DNA of 64,000 nucleotides from Pararhodobacter zhoushanensis (GCF_003990445.1 NZ_REEZ01000002.1:499121-563120), one strand, 5' to 3'; shown: positions 43,339 to 55,495, counted from the stretch's first letter. The notes: a model not told the origin generated them from the letters alone. Translations and numbers: made by a program.

Positions 43339-43885
43339 CCTGCCGGACCTCGGTCACTTCGGGGATATAGTGGCGCAGCAGGTTCTCGATGCCCATTTTC
43401 AGCGTCATCGTCGACGACGGGCAGCCCGCGCAGGCGCCCTTCATGTGCAGATAGACCACGCCCCGGTCGAAACCGTGGAAGGTGATGTCGCCGCCGTCCT
43501 GCGCCACGGCAGGACGCACGCGGGTGTCGAGCAGTTCCTTGATCTGGTCGACGATCTCGCCGTCGGGGCCTTCCTGCACGGCATGAGCCGCTTCGGCCTC
43601 ACCCTCGATCGCGGGGCGGCCGGACTGGAAATGCTCAAGGATCGCGCCAAGGATGGCGGGCTTGACGTGCGACCAGTCGTTGGCCTCGGCCTTGGTGACG
43701 GTGATGAAGTCAGCCCCGAGGAACACGCCGGTCACGCCGGGTGCGGCGAAGATCGCGCGGGCCAGCGGCGAGGCGCTGGCGGCGGCAGCCTCGGGGAAAT
43801 CGGCCGTTCCCTGGCCGAGGACGTCCTGCCCCGGCAGGAATTTCAGCGTGGCGGGGTTCGGGGTGGATTCGGTTTGGATGAACAT
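43328..43885 (-). CDS. Nfu-type Fe-S scaffold/carrier protein
   Basis: 185 residues. The N-terminal Nfu_N domain (FIQTESTPNPATLKFLPG) and the C-terminal NifU-like domain with the cluster-binding pair in KGACAGCPSSTMTLK and GIENLLRHYIPEV. Carries or delivers Fe-S clusters. It precedes tsaB with an overlap of 11 bases in the same direction. A common alphaproteobacterial layout. Confidence 0.94.
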   Translation of the reverse strand: MFIQTESTPNPATLKFLPGQDVLGQGTADFPEAAAASASPLARAIFAAPGVTGVFLGADFITVTKAEANDWSHVKPAILGAILEHFQSGRPAIEGEAEAAHAVQEGPDGEIVDQIKELLDTRVRPAVAQDGGDITFHGFDRGVVYLHMKGACAGCPSSTMTLKMGIENLLRHYIPEVTEVRQVAV

Positions 43886-43961
43886 GGCACAGGCCTCCGG
43901 TTTGACCCCGGATATGAGACTGCCGGGGGGTCAAGTCAAGGAAGCCGGGGGCGGCACGCCG

Positions 43962-44249
43962 TCACAGCGCCATGCGAGAGCCCAGAATGGTCATGATCTG
44001 ATACTCGCTGAGCGGCTCTTCGAACATCAGCCCGCAGGTATCATCGAAATGCCAGCGCACTTCAGCCGAATAATTTTGCCCGACACAGTGAATGCCGATC
44101 CAGTCGCCGACAATGATCGTTCGCTCGGGTATCCCGACCAGACGCGCGCCTGCCTCGGTCAGGTTCCCGAGTGTCGCGTCGAACGCCCCGCGGGGCGAGC
44201 GGACCTGAACAAACGCCCGCGTTGGCAATCGCAGAGCGCGGTTTAGCAT
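43962..44249 (-). CDS. PilZ-like domain protein
   Basis: 95 residues. The sequence begins RALRLPTRAFVQVRS and has GNLTEAGARLVG in the position of the D-x-S-x-x-G motif of PilZ, then a beta strand RWHFDDTCGLMFEEPLS. The motif is present but weak (N-L-T instead of D-x-S), so binding of cyclic di-GMP is uncertain. It is divergent from clpB; a separate short messenger is likely. Confidence 0.65.
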   Translation of the reverse strand: MLNRALRLPTRAFVQVRSPRGAFDATLGNLTEAGARLVGIPERTIIVGDWIGIHCVGQNYSAEVRWHFDDTCGLMFEEPLSEYQIMTILGSRMAL

Positions 44250-44316
44250 GGTGGTTCTCCCGCATGGCTTTTTCCAGATCCTGCGCGCCAGAGGTTTCTG
44301 TCAGGTTAACAGCTCT

Positions 44317-44345
44317 CTTGATCAGGGGGATTTCGCCCCCCACAT
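44317..44345 (+). promoter_or_regulatory. Heat-shock (sigma32-type) promoter upstream of clpB
   Basis: CTTGAT at 44317-44322 and CCCACAT at 44339-44345, separated by 16 bases, close to the RpoH consensus CTTGAA and CCCATnT. It lies about 80 bases before the clpB ATG. Heat-shock control of clpB is expected from the family, and this sequence agrees. Confidence 0.6.
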
Positions 44346-44423
44346 AAGGATCAAGGCCCGCGAGGGGCACGCGCCGATGGTCGGGCGTGCCGCGCCAGTC
44401 GGGCGCTTGAAAGGAAGAATGCG

Positions 44424-47039
<2,616 letters not shown>

Positions 47040-47043
47040 CCCC

Positions 47044-47074
47044 AAAGGCGCCGGGAAACCGGCGCCTTTCTTCT
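47044..47074 (+). terminator. Rho-independent terminator of clpB
   Basis: AAAGGCGCCGG, GAAA, CCGGCGCCTTT then CTTCT: a perfect 11-bp stem with a GAAA loop, four bases past the stop codon. Confidence 0.95.
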
Positions 47075-47125
47075 ATCCGCCATAGGGAAAGGCCGGGTGG
47101 AAAGCGGAAACTGCAGCTCGCGAGT

Positions 47126-47881
47126 TCAGCCGCTGAACCGCAGCCGCGCTTGGGTCGTCGAGCGGCAGGCCTCGCCGGTGAGGATCGCCAGCACGTCCAT
47201 CGAGAAGACCTGCGTCAGCGCGATCTCGACCGGACTGACAATGCGCGCCGTCATCGACACTTGAGCATTGCGGCCCAGTGCGCCGTTCACGCTGAACACC
47301 TCATTGTGCCACACGCCACCGCCCTGATCGATCCACGGGCCAGCCGCCGGGTTGTCGGCGGTCAGCGGTGCCATCGAGAACGGGCGCGGCCAGACGATGC
47401 TGCGCCGCTCGCTGCCGCCCAGATCGACCGCGCCCGAAATGGCCGAGGCTACCTGCGCCGGACAGCCGGACAGGCTGTTGCCGGTGATCGTCATCGTCCA
47501 CGGGCCGTTGCGGGGCAGCCCGGTTTCCTCGGCCGGAAACACCTGCGGATCGCAAAGCCCGTCGCCGCCATAGACAAGGTCGATGGCGTGGCCACTCTCG
47601 CCGCTCCAAAAGACCCCGTCTCCGGCTCGCACAAGGATCGGGTTCACCAGACCCTCGGGCGGCGCGATCGTGGTCTGCGTCTGCAGCGTCGCGAGGGAAT
47701 GGTTGGACTGGTAGCAGTGGCAGCCCTCGCCCGTCCGGCAGGTCGCGACGATCAGGCCCGCCGCATCGACCCGTGTCACACCGTTCGAGAGCCGGGGCAG
47801 ATCCTGCGCGACCCCGGGCAGCGCCATCAGCGAGAGACCGGCAAGCGCTGTCAGGACAGGGGAAAGAAAAGCGGTCGTCAT
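47126..47881 (-). CDS. Secreted protein of the VWA operon
   Basis: 251 residues. A Sec signal peptide (LTALAGLSLMALPGVAQD, cleavage after VAQ) and a soluble periplasmic domain with six or more cysteines, for example CRTGEGCHCYQ and GDGLCD. No family recognised. It begins four bases after the VWA gene ends and is the last of the three-gene operon. Disulfide-rich secretion next to a VWA protein suggests a periplasmic complex. Confidence 0.75.
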   Translation of the reverse strand: MTTAFLSPVLTALAGLSLMALPGVAQDLPRLSNGVTRVDAAGLIVATCRTGEGCHCYQSNHSLATLQTQTTIAPPEGLVNPILVRAGDGVFWSGESGHAIDLVYGGDGLCDPQVFPAEETGLPRNGPWTMTITGNSLSGCPAQVASAISGAVDLGGSERRSIVWPRPFSMAPLTADNPAAGPWIDQGGGVWHNEVFSVNGALGRNAQVSMTARIVSPVEIALTQVFSMDVLAILTGEACRSTTQARLRFSG

Positions 47882-47885
47882 GGCA

Positions 47886-50291
47886 TCACTCCGTGGTCAG
47901 GCCGGGAAGGAGAAGGTCAAAGAGCGCATCGGCATCAAGCCCCTCAGGCAGCGGAACCGGGACAAGTCCCGGCTGCGCTGCCGCAGGCGCACGGCCCGCC
48001 TTGCGCGACACAAGGGCAAGCGATTGCGCCAGCGGTTCGGCGGCAGCGGTGGGGCTGTCGTGGAAGCGGCAGAGAAGCCCCGCCGCCGTCTCGATGCAAG
48101 GGCCGTTGCTGACCAGCCATTGATGCGGGTTGAGATGCAGACTTGCCCCGCCCGGTCCGTAGAAATCGACCCGGGGCGCTGAAAGCGGATGCGCCCCGGC
48201 TGTCGCGCTGACCCAGGCGGGCGGTGTCATCGACCAGCCCTGCTCCAGCGTCGCCGACAGCCCGTCGAGCGTCACGGCGCAGCGGACCTCGGTGCAGCGA
48301 AAGGCACTCTCGGCCCCGTCGGACGGGTCTTGTGCCGCAGGCCGATCAGGCCCGAAGGCCGCACCGCGCCAGAGCGGCAGGTCTTGCGCCACTGCCTCGG
48401 GCCAGAAAGCCACCGGCAGGCGCTCAGCTCCGGCAAAAAGGGTACCCACGAACCCCGCACCCTGAGGCGAGAGCGCAAGGCGCAGAGGCTCACGCGCGAT
48501 GCGGGGCTGCGCGAACGCGATGGACAGGGTGTCGCCCTCGATCACGACCGAAAGCAGGTCGCCCGGCACCGCGTCCGGCCCCATTCCGGTGCCGGGTTTT
48601 ATCTGGCCGGTGTAGTCCTGCCGCTCGTCGGTAAGCCGCAACATGATCCGCGCCATGGTCATCGGCTGATCATCGACGGCGCGCGGTGGAATCGCCCAGA
48701 CCGTCCAGCCACCGGCAAGAGCACCCTCCAGCACGTCCTCCACCACGGACAGCGTGATGTCATTGGGCTGGCCGGGAAAGATCGCCACGTCGGCCGAATA
48801 GACCACCTCTCCCGGCGCGCGGGCGGTGATGCGCCAGCGGCCCGGCTCGAACAGGCCCGAAACGGCGCGCCCGGTCTCCTCCGGTGCCCAGGCCTCGGGC
48901 GCCATGTCCGGGTCAAGCGGGATCCCGTCCCACGACACGGCGCTGTCGGGCACTCCGTCTGGCAGGCGGAAGGTCGCAGACACCGCGCCGATGTCATCCT
49001 GAGACGCATCGCCCTGCGTGGCCGCCGCCGCCGAGGCAGCGAGCCCTGCGGCGGTCGTCAGGTCGTCATCCGCGTAAGGCACGCCCACGCCGAACCCGCG
49101 CGCAAACAGGATCTCGGACCGCCCCCGCGCCAGATAGCGGATCTCATAGGCGCCGGGCTCTTGCGGCACGGTCAGGGTGATCACGCCGTTCTTGTGCAAC
49201 GCATAGTCCCAATCGCCGATCTGCGCGTCCAGCGGGTCGCCGGGCCGGGCGATGACGATGCGTTCCTCGATACGCTCAGGCCCCCGGAACGCAAAGCGCA
49301 CGCGGCTTCCCGGCTCGACCGAGCCCACGGCCTCGAACCCCATATGAGGTGCCACAACCTCAATGGCCTGCCGCGCGATGACCCCGTCGCGCGCCGTGCG
49401 CAGGATCAGGTCGTAAAACCCGGGCTCCAAAGGCGCTGTGCAACGGACCGGGTTGTGCGGCTGGCGCGAGGTGCCGCCGATCGTGCCATAGGCCGGGCCC
49501 GCCGAGGCGCGGCTCTCGCCTTGCGGCACGAAGCCCATGTAATCGACGTTGGTCGCCTCGCCATTCCAGCGGATCACATAGGCGAACCCCGCCTCGGCCC
49601 GGTCGCCGATGTCGAAAGCCGCTTCGGGTGTGGGTGTGGGTTCCGGTTCCGGCGCGGGGATGGGCTCAGCCGTGCTTACCTGCCGCAAGGCCTCGGCCAG
49701 TTCCGCGCCGGAATTGGTGTCGAACATCAGTCCGCCGGTTTGCTCGGTGATGCACGACAGTCCCTCAAGCTCCACCCGGCTCAGGCCGAAACCCACCACA
49801 TGCGCGCGGATGTCGATCCCCTCGGCGGCCAGCGTCGCGGCCAGAGCGCAAGGATCACCCTCGCAGGTTTCCAACCCGTCGGTGACAAGGATGATATCCG
49901 CCGCCTCGGCCGTCGGTGGGATCTGGTCGCGCGCCAGCGCCAGACTGTCGGTCAGCGGTGTCATGCCCCGTGGCATCAACCCGCGCAGGCGGCGTTCCAG
50001 ATCGGCCGGTGTCCCCTGCCCCATCGGGGCCACGATCTCGATATCGCGACAATCGCCGCGCCGGTTATGGCCATACGCGGTGACCGACAACGGCACCGCC
50101 GCGTCCCGGCTGGCGAAATAGTCGCTGATGACGTCGCGGGCGACTTCGACCCGGCTCTGGTCGCCCTCGACCCGGTTCCACATCGAACCCGAAGCGTCGA
50201 AGACCAGAACCGAAACCCGTTCGGCGATGGCCGGGGTGGACAGGACCGTGGCAAAGCAAAGCCCGGCCAGAAGTCGAGAGGCTCGGATCAT
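47886..50291 (-). CDS. Secreted von Willebrand factor A domain protein
   Basis: 801 residues. A signal peptide (MIRASRLLAGLCFATVLSTP, cleavage after AIA), then a VWA domain with an intact MIDAS site: DASGS (residues 32-36), Thr in GMTPLTDSL and Asp in LVTDGLETC. After a proline-rich linker (EPEPTPTPEA) comes a large C-terminal part with several beta-sandwich-like segments. It starts at the end of the DUF3137-like gene (ATGA overlap). A periplasmic or surface metal-dependent binding protein; no partner is known. Confidence 0.85.
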   Translation of the reverse strand: MIRASRLLAGLCFATVLSTPAIAERVSVLVFDASGSMWNRVEGDQSRVEVARDVISDYFASRDAAVPLSVTAYGHNRRGDCRDIEIVAPMGQGTPADLERRLRGLMPRGMTPLTDSLALARDQIPPTAEAADIILVTDGLETCEGDPCALAATLAAEGIDIRAHVVGFGLSRVELEGLSCITEQTGGLMFDTNSGAELAEALRQVSTAEPIPAPEPEPTPTPEAAFDIGDRAEAGFAYVIRWNGEATNVDYMGFVPQGESRASAGPAYGTIGGTSRQPHNPVRCTAPLEPGFYDLILRTARDGVIARQAIEVVAPHMGFEAVGSVEPGSRVRFAFRGPERIEERIVIARPGDPLDAQIGDWDYALHKNGVITLTVPQEPGAYEIRYLARGRSEILFARGFGVGVPYADDDLTTAAGLAASAAAATQGDASQDDIGAVSATFRLPDGVPDSAVSWDGIPLDPDMAPEAWAPEETGRAVSGLFEPGRWRITARAPGEVVYSADVAIFPGQPNDITLSVVEDVLEGALAGGWTVWAIPPRAVDDQPMTMARIMLRLTDERQDYTGQIKPGTGMGPDAVPGDLLSVVIEGDTLSIAFAQPRIAREPLRLALSPQGAGFVGTLFAGAERLPVAFWPEAVAQDLPLWRGAAFGPDRPAAQDPSDGAESAFRCTEVRCAVTLDGLSATLEQGWSMTPPAWVSATAGAHPLSAPRVDFYGPGGASLHLNPHQWLVSNGPCIETAAGLLCRFHDSPTAAAEPLAQSLALVSRKAGRAPAAAQPGLVPVPLPEGLDADALFDLLLPGLTTE

Positions 50292-51394
50292 CGGAAAAGT
50301 CCTTTCGTCAAGGTCATCGCGGCGGCCAGATGATCGTTCAGGATCAACAGGTCCGAGGCGAAGCGTGGGGTAAGGGAAGCGGCGTCGAGCGCGACCAAGA
50401 AGGGCGGCGGCTCGAACGCGCCGTCGAAAAGCGCAAGCGGTGTCAGCACGGTGACCGGACCGGGCCGCAGGATCACAAAGGGGCGCAGGCCTGTGCCGGG
50501 GGTGACGTCACGGGTGCAGGTCGGATCGGCGCGGGTCACGGCCTCAAGCGCCGCAAAGGCTTTGCGGGCTTCGGGGCCAAGCAGCGAAGGATCGCCATGG
50601 ACCCGGTAGCGCGCGTCAAAATCCGCATCGCCCGTCGTCGCAGCGGGCGGGCGACCGGCGGAAGGGGCAGTGCGAAACGCCAGCGCCGCGTCCTGCGGGA
50701 CGACAACGGTCGCGTCACCCTCGGCCGCGCCGGGTGTTGTCACCTCGGCCACGACGAAGCAGGCACCGCCGCCCACCTCGGCCGTGCGGTTGTTTTCGTT
50801 GCCGAAAAACATCCCGACCCGCGCGATTGAGACCTTGAACCCGCCCCGCTCGCCGGTCAGGCACTCGTCCACCGTGACGGTATGGACAGGGCGGGACAGC
50901 CCCCACCCCGCCAGCCGTTCGGGTGTGAACCGTTGCGCCCGCGCGCCCGGTGGCACTGGGGATAGACCGATCAGCTCGGGTGCCAGTGCCTCGGCGATGG
51001 CCTGTTTGGCCGCCTCGCGCGTCGTACCCTGCGCCCGGCCCATCAGAAGCAAAAGCGCAAAGCCCGCCCCGCCCAGCATCAGCGCCACGCCCGTAACCAG
51101 CCCGCCCATGCTCCAGCCAAGCCCCAGACCGCCAAGCGCCGCACCCCCGGCAGCAAGCCGCAACTCGCGCTCGGTCTGTCGGACCCACGACTGCCGTTCC
51201 GCGTCGAGACGGGCCAGCACAGGGCCAAGGCGCGCCTGCAACCCCGCCAGCTGTCCCTCTGGCAGCACCGGCCCGGGCTGCCGTGGACGGCCGAGCGAGC
51301 CGAACTGACGGCCCCGCTGATGCGGCCCGCCAAGCAGGGAGAGCAGACCGAGCAGCGTGCCCCGTGGTGGCTGCGCAGCCGCAGGGCCAGTCAT
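50288..51394 (-). CDS. DUF3137-like membrane protein
   Basis: 368 residues from MTGPAAAQPP. Polar N-terminal part with two membrane helices around residues 75-120 (LAAGGAALGGLGLGWSMGGLVTGVALMLGG, in pieces) and a cytoplasmic domain with VDECLTGERGGFKVSIARVGM and FVVAEVTTPGA, which resembles DUF3137. It is the first gene of the operon, followed by VWA and secreted proteins. It may anchor or regulate the exported proteins. The assignment to DUF3137 is tentative. Confidence 0.65.
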   Translation of the reverse strand: MTGPAAAQPPRGTLLGLLSLLGGPHQRGRQFGSLGRPRQPGPVLPEGQLAGLQARLGPVLARLDAERQSWVRQTERELRLAAGGAALGGLGLGWSMGGLVTGVALMLGGAGFALLLLMGRAQGTTREAAKQAIAEALAPELIGLSPVPPGARAQRFTPERLAGWGLSRPVHTVTVDECLTGERGGFKVSIARVGMFFGNENNRTAEVGGGACFVVAEVTTPGAAEGDATVVVPQDAALAFRTAPSAGRPPAATTGDADFDARYRVHGDPSLLGPEARKAFAALEAVTRADPTCTRDVTPGTGLRPFVILRPGPVTVLTPLALFDGAFEPPPFLVALDAASLTPRFASDLLILNDHLAAAMTLTKGLFR

Positions 51395-51639
51395 GCCACG
51401 TCCCACCCATTAGACAGCGCCACGCTTCCATCTGCGCCAGTGATGGCGCGCCCCGGCGACCATGCAATCGCCGGAAACATCGAGAAAAACCACATACCCC
51501 AGACCCTTGTCGTGCAACCGGAACGCTAGCGGGCGAAGGGACGCACGTCTTGGGCTGGACGGCAGGAAACAGGGTCGGGCGGAAACACCCGCCGACAACG
51601 CGCCGGTTCTGTCGCAGTTGTGAACAGCCCGCGGCCAGG

Positions 51640-52605
51640 TCAGGCCGTGTGGCGGTACCGCGCGGCCAGACCCGCTTCGGCGCGGGTCTCGCGCGGGGTT
51701 TGGTTGAAACGGCGCCGATAGCAATGGTTGAACCACGACAGGTCGGAAAACCCGGCAGCGCCAGCGATATCGGAAATCGCCTGCCCGGCGGATTCGCAGG
51801 CCGAGAGCGCACCGTGAGCCCGACGCAACCGTTCTTCCAGAACATGAGCGCGGAAGCTCGACTTTTCCTCGGCGAACATCATCCGCAGATAGCGCGTCGA
51901 GATCCCGTGCCGCGCAGCGACAAGCCCCGGAGACAGGTCAGGGTGGTGCAAGAGGCCCGCGATATCGTCCTTGATCATCCGCAACCGCGCGGCCATCGTT
52001 CCGGGCAAGGGCCCCGGATCGCGCGCGCTGAACGCTGAAAGCGCCAGATCGTGCAGATGCGCTGACGACTGCGCCAGCTGATCGGGGGTCAGCTCTGGCA
52101 ACTCTTCAAACAGTGCCTCGCCATAGCGTTGAAGCAGCCGCCATTGCGGGGTGAGATCAAGGCGGGTTCTCAGATGATCGTTGATCCCCCGCAGCCCTGT
52201 CACCAAAGGGCGCGGCAGCGAGATGTAGAAGACATCCGTCCTGTCCACCAGAAAGCGCGAAACTCCGGCGGTTTCGTTCGGGTCGATATAGATCTGCCCC
52301 GGCCCGCAGATCACCTCTGCGCCGCCGGTCTGTTGCATGCGGAACGCACCGCTGCGGGGGAAGTGGACCATGACATTGTCCGACCCCGACGCCGCCAGTT
52401 CGACCGTGCGAACAGCCCGGCAAGTCGAATGCCGACCCCAGCCCAGCATCACCTCAGGCAAGACGCCGATCGCCGTTGCGGATCGAAACCCTTCAAGACT
52501 GTCAGGCGTGAATTCGAGACGGCACAGCTCGGCCACCGTGTCCTGAAAACCCGCGACACGGGACCGTGTATCCAGCTCTGAAGTTGCGATGGAAAATAGA
52601 GGCAT
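51640..52605 (-). CDS. AraC family transcriptional regulator
   Basis: 321 residues from MPLFSIATSELD. An N-terminal AraC_binding_2-like sensory domain and a C-terminal double helix-turn-helix: LSPGLVAARHGISTRYLRMMF and ISDIAGAAGFSDLSWFNHCYRRRFNQTPRE. Regulates unknown genes; the neighbouring acetyltransferase is divergent and may be a target. The ATG at 52605 was chosen because the upstream frame reads through a region with no family resemblance. Confidence 0.9.
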   Translation of the reverse strand: MPLFSIATSELDTRSRVAGFQDTVAELCRLEFTPDSLEGFRSATAIGVLPEVMLGWGRHSTCRAVRTVELAASGSDNVMVHFPRSGAFRMQQTGGAEVICGPGQIYIDPNETAGVSRFLVDRTDVFYISLPRPLVTGLRGINDHLRTRLDLTPQWRLLQRYGEALFEELPELTPDQLAQSSAHLHDLALSAFSARDPGPLPGTMAARLRMIKDDIAGLLHHPDLSPGLVAARHGISTRYLRMMFAEEKSSFRAHVLEERLRRAHGALSACESAGQAISDIAGAAGFSDLSWFNHCYRRRFNQTPRETRAEAGLAARYRHTA

Positions 52606-52787
52606 CGCGATTAAAATTAGGCTGCGCGAACAGCCGCTGTCCAGCAAAACCTGAAGGCGAGTGCGTGGCCGCCACCGGCATTGAATTTTTCCGGCATCTC
52701 CGTCATCTTCAAAAACTCCAACCGCATCCACGATCCGTGAGGTCATGGGCCCCGCGGCAAGGCTAACGTGAAGGACGCTCTCTTCGT

Positions 52788-53618
52788 ATGACCATCCGTG
52801 CGATGACCCCTGAGGATCTGGACCTTGTGTTGACCTGGGCCGCTGATGAGGGCTGGAACCCCGGACTGGACGACGCGAAGGCGTTCCATGCAGCCGATCC
52901 GACGGGTTTTCTGATCAAGGAAATCGCCGGTGAACCCGTCGCTGCGATCTCGGTCGTCAATCACGATCCCGGTTTTGCCTTCCTTGGCCTCTATCTTTGT
53001 AAACCTGCGTTCCGGGGCCGGGGACATGGGATCGAGGTTTGGCGCGCCGGTATCGCCCATGCGGGAACCCGCAGTATCGGATTGGACGGGGTGCCGGACC
53101 AGCAGGATAACTACGCCCGGTCGGGCTTTGTCAAAACGGGCGCCACCATCCGTTACGAGGGCCACATAACCCCGATCGCAGACCCCCGCATCCACCCGGC
53201 GTCACCGGACGATCTCGACGCCTTGGTAGCCTTTGACACGCTGGCATGCGGCATAACCCGCACCGCGTTTGCCACAGGCTGGTTTGGCCCGTCACCGACG
53301 CGGCAAACGCAGGTGTTGCGGGATGGCGCCGAGATCGCCGGGTTCGCCACCTTCCGCCGCTGCCGGCTGGGCAGCAAGATCGGTCCGGTTTACGCACGCT
53401 CCGCCACCGACGCGCGCGCGCTCCTGGCCGCCAATCCCTTCGCCACCGCCGATGAGCCGTGCTTTGTCGATGTCCTGAACCCCGACGCACCCCTTGCAAC
53501 GATGCTCACGTCGCTCGGCTTCGAAGCGACGTTTGAAACCGCCAGAATGTTCAGCGGCGCTCTGCCAGCGACCGATCCGGCCCGGTTTCAGGCGATAGCG
53601 ACCATGGAGCTAGGCTGA
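52788..53618 (+). CDS. GNAT acetyltransferase with two domains
   Basis: 276 residues. The first domain (MTIRAMTPEDLDLVLTWAADEGWNPGLDDAKAF) carries the GNAT motif CKPAFRGRGHGIEVWRAG; the second, from about 130, resembles the YitH/HolE-type acetyltransferase domain (DDLDALVAFD, ARTFATGWFGP-like). Small-molecule or protein acetylation; the substrate is unknown. It is divergent from the AraC gene across about 180 bases. Confidence 0.85.
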   Translation: MTIRAMTPEDLDLVLTWAADEGWNPGLDDAKAFHAADPTGFLIKEIAGEPVAAISVVNHDPGFAFLGLYLCKPAFRGRGHGIEVWRAGIAHAGTRSIGLDGVPDQQDNYARSGFVKTGATIRYEGHITPIADPRIHPASPDDLDALVAFDTLACGITRTAFATGWFGPSPTRQTQVLRDGAEIAGFATFRRCRLGSKIGPVYARSATDARALLAANPFATADEPCFVDVLNPDAPLATMLTSLGFEATFETARMFSGALPATDPARFQAIATMELG

Positions 53619-53712
53619 TCCGACGCGCTGTGATGTGGAAGGCAAAAACCCGCCACGGGCGGCGGGATGCGCTGTCCCGCACAGCAGTCGCCAGCGCCCC
53701 GGTCATGGTGCC

Positions 53713-54285
53713 TTACGCCCCCTGCCGATCCGCCAGATCCGCGATGATCTGCCGGATGGCACGCGCCCTGTTCTCTGGGCGTTTGATCCGCTGAAGCCTG
53801 AGGTAAATTGCGAACATCCGCGCCCTGCTCAAGGGGCCAAAGCTTTCAGCTGCCGCCGGATTTGCCGCCAGTGCTGCGGTAAAATCTGCAGGCATCTCCA
53901 TGGACGCCGATCCGGCATAGGCACGCGCCCACCGGCCGTCGGCCCGCGCAGCATCCACCTGCGCCTGCCCGGGCGGACGCATGTGGCCCTCACTGATCAG
54001 GCGCTCGGCAAAGAGGCAATTTCGCTGCGACCAGTCCGATCTGGGCCGCCTCGGGGTCAGCCGGACGACGTAGGACTGGTCATCAAAGGATTTGCCGATC
54101 CCGTCGATCCATCCCCACGCAAGGGCATTGACGATGCACGCCTCGCGCGTAATCCCGTGGATGCCGCTGGTTTTCTTCCAAAGGCGAACCCAGAGTTCCG
54201 CCGCCGTGCCGTGGTGCTGTGCCAACCAGATGTCCAGCTCTGCCGCCGACGCAAAGGCACGGGGTTCTGACGTAATTTCCACCAC
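53713..54285 (-). CDS. YdeI/OmpD-associated family protein
   Basis: 190 residues with a GTG start. The YdeI core is visible: FASAAELDIWLAQHHGTAAELWVRLWKK, in pieces, then ACIVNALAWGWIDGIGKSFDDQSYVVRLTPRRPRS-type sequence, and the C-terminal helical part (FGPLSRARMFAIYLRLQRIKRPENR). A small cytoplasmic family linked with bacteriocin protection in some reports. It lies six bases after the DUF1761 gene in the same direction. Confidence 0.85.
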   Translation of the reverse strand: MVEITSEPRAFASAAELDIWLAQHHGTAAELWVRLWKKTSGIHGITREACIVNALAWGWIDGIGKSFDDQSYVVRLTPRRPRSDWSQRNCLFAERLISEGHMRPPGQAQVDAARADGRWARAYAGSASMEMPADFTAALAANPAAAESFGPLSRARMFAIYLRLQRIKRPENRARAIRQIIADLADRQGA

Positions 54286-54291
54286 CCTGCG

Positions 54292-54711
54292 TCACGCCAT
54301 CAGCGTCAGGATGACCGCGTACATCACCCCGCTCACCAGCAAATAGGGCGCGTTCAACGCCGTGTAATAGAACGGCTTGGGAAAGTTCGGGTTGATCGCG
54401 ATCATCATGCACATCGGCAGCAGAAAGCCGATTGCGATCAAGAGCCCCAGAGCGACCGCCTGGGCAATCGCCTCGATGCCCGTCGCCTGCAACAGAATGG
54501 CCGTCGCGATGATCATCACGACATTGCACACAAACGGCCCGACGATGAACAAGGGCGAGAGGCTTGCAGCGGGCTCGCCCGCGCGCCCCATCGCGACCGC
54601 GTAGTGTTTCGGCGTCAGCACCCCGAAGTAGACGCCACCAAAAACAAAGGCAAAGGCTGCAGCGGCCAGAACCCCCCAGAGGTTGATGGCTGCGATGGCG
54701 GTCGAGATCAT
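54292..54711 (-). CDS. DUF1761 membrane protein
   Basis: 139 residues from MISTAIAAINLWGVL. Four membrane helices; the family pattern INLWGVLAAAAFAFVFGGVYF is clear. Function unknown. It is divergent from the WYL regulator gene, with 97 bases between the starts, so it and the YdeI gene may be controlled by that regulator. Confidence 0.85.
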   Translation of the reverse strand: MISTAIAAINLWGVLAAAAFAFVFGGVYFGVLTPKHYAVAMGRAGEPAASLSPLFIVGPFVCNVVMIIATAILLQATGIEAIAQAVALGLLIAIGFLLPMCMMIAINPNFPKPFYYTALNAPYLLVSGVMYAVILTLMA

Positions 54712-54808
54712 GGTGTCTTCCTTTGTAGTTGGTCCGCAGCGATTGCTGCGGTCAGCCGCTTGTGACACAGGCCTGTTGCCAGCATCATGGCAACAGGAGT
54801 CATCAGCC

Positions 54809-55495
54809 ATGCGCCCCGCCGACCGCCTCTTTCAGATCATCCAGATCCTGCGCCGCTCGACCCAGCCGGTCACCGCCGCGCGTATGGCCGAGGAACTCGA
54901 AGTGTCGCGCCGCACCGTCTACCGGGACATTGCGGTTCTTGTCGGCCAGCGTGTGCCCATCGTTGGCGAAGCGGGATACGGGTTCTTGCTCGATGCCGAT
55001 TACGACATGCCCCCCCTGATGCTGACACCGGACGAAATCGAAGCGGTCGTGCTTGGCGCGCAATGGGTGGCCGGCAGAGGCGATCCAACACTGGCGAGGG
55101 CCGCACGGGATCTCATCTCCAAGATCACGATGGTGGTTCCCGAAACCCTGCGCCCCTTTATCGTCGAGCCGACGGTGGGCACCCCACCGCCACGCGCACA
55201 ACCGGTTGAGCCGATCGACCCTGCGGTGTTGCGTCAGGCGATCCGTGACGGGCGAAAACTGCATCTGCGCTACCGGTCGGCTGAGGGTCGCGAGACCGAG
55301 CGCACGGTCTGGCCGGTCGTCCTTGGCTACGGCGAGGCAAGCAGGGTGATCGTGGCGTGGTGCGAATTGCGCAACGATTTCCGTTATTTCCTGACGGACA
55401 GGCTGGTTTCGGGCACAGTGCTGGACGAATCCAACGGCCTGCGCAAAGGCGAGCTGCACAAGCGGTGGATGGCATGGCGGGCGGCGGGCAGCTAA
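54809..55495 (+). CDS. YafY-type regulator with WYL domain
   Basis: 228 residues from MRPADRLFQIIQIL. An HTH_11 DNA-binding domain (TAARMAEELEVSRRTVYRDIAVLVGQ) and a C-terminal WYL domain that binds ligands in related proteins. It is divergent from DUF1761-YdeI. The ATG at 54809 follows GGAG with the usual spacing (CAGGAGTCATCAGCC); the longer frame begins inside DUF1761 and is not supported. Confidence 0.9.
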   Translation: MRPADRLFQIIQILRRSTQPVTAARMAEELEVSRRTVYRDIAVLVGQRVPIVGEAGYGFLLDADYDMPPLMLTPDEIEAVVLGAQWVAGRGDPTLARAARDLISKITMVVPETLRPFIVEPTVGTPPPRAQPVEPIDPAVLRQAIRDGRKLHLRYRSAEGRETERTVWPVVLGYGEASRVIVAWCELRNDFRYFLTDRLVSGTVLDESNGLRKGELHKRWMAWRAAGS

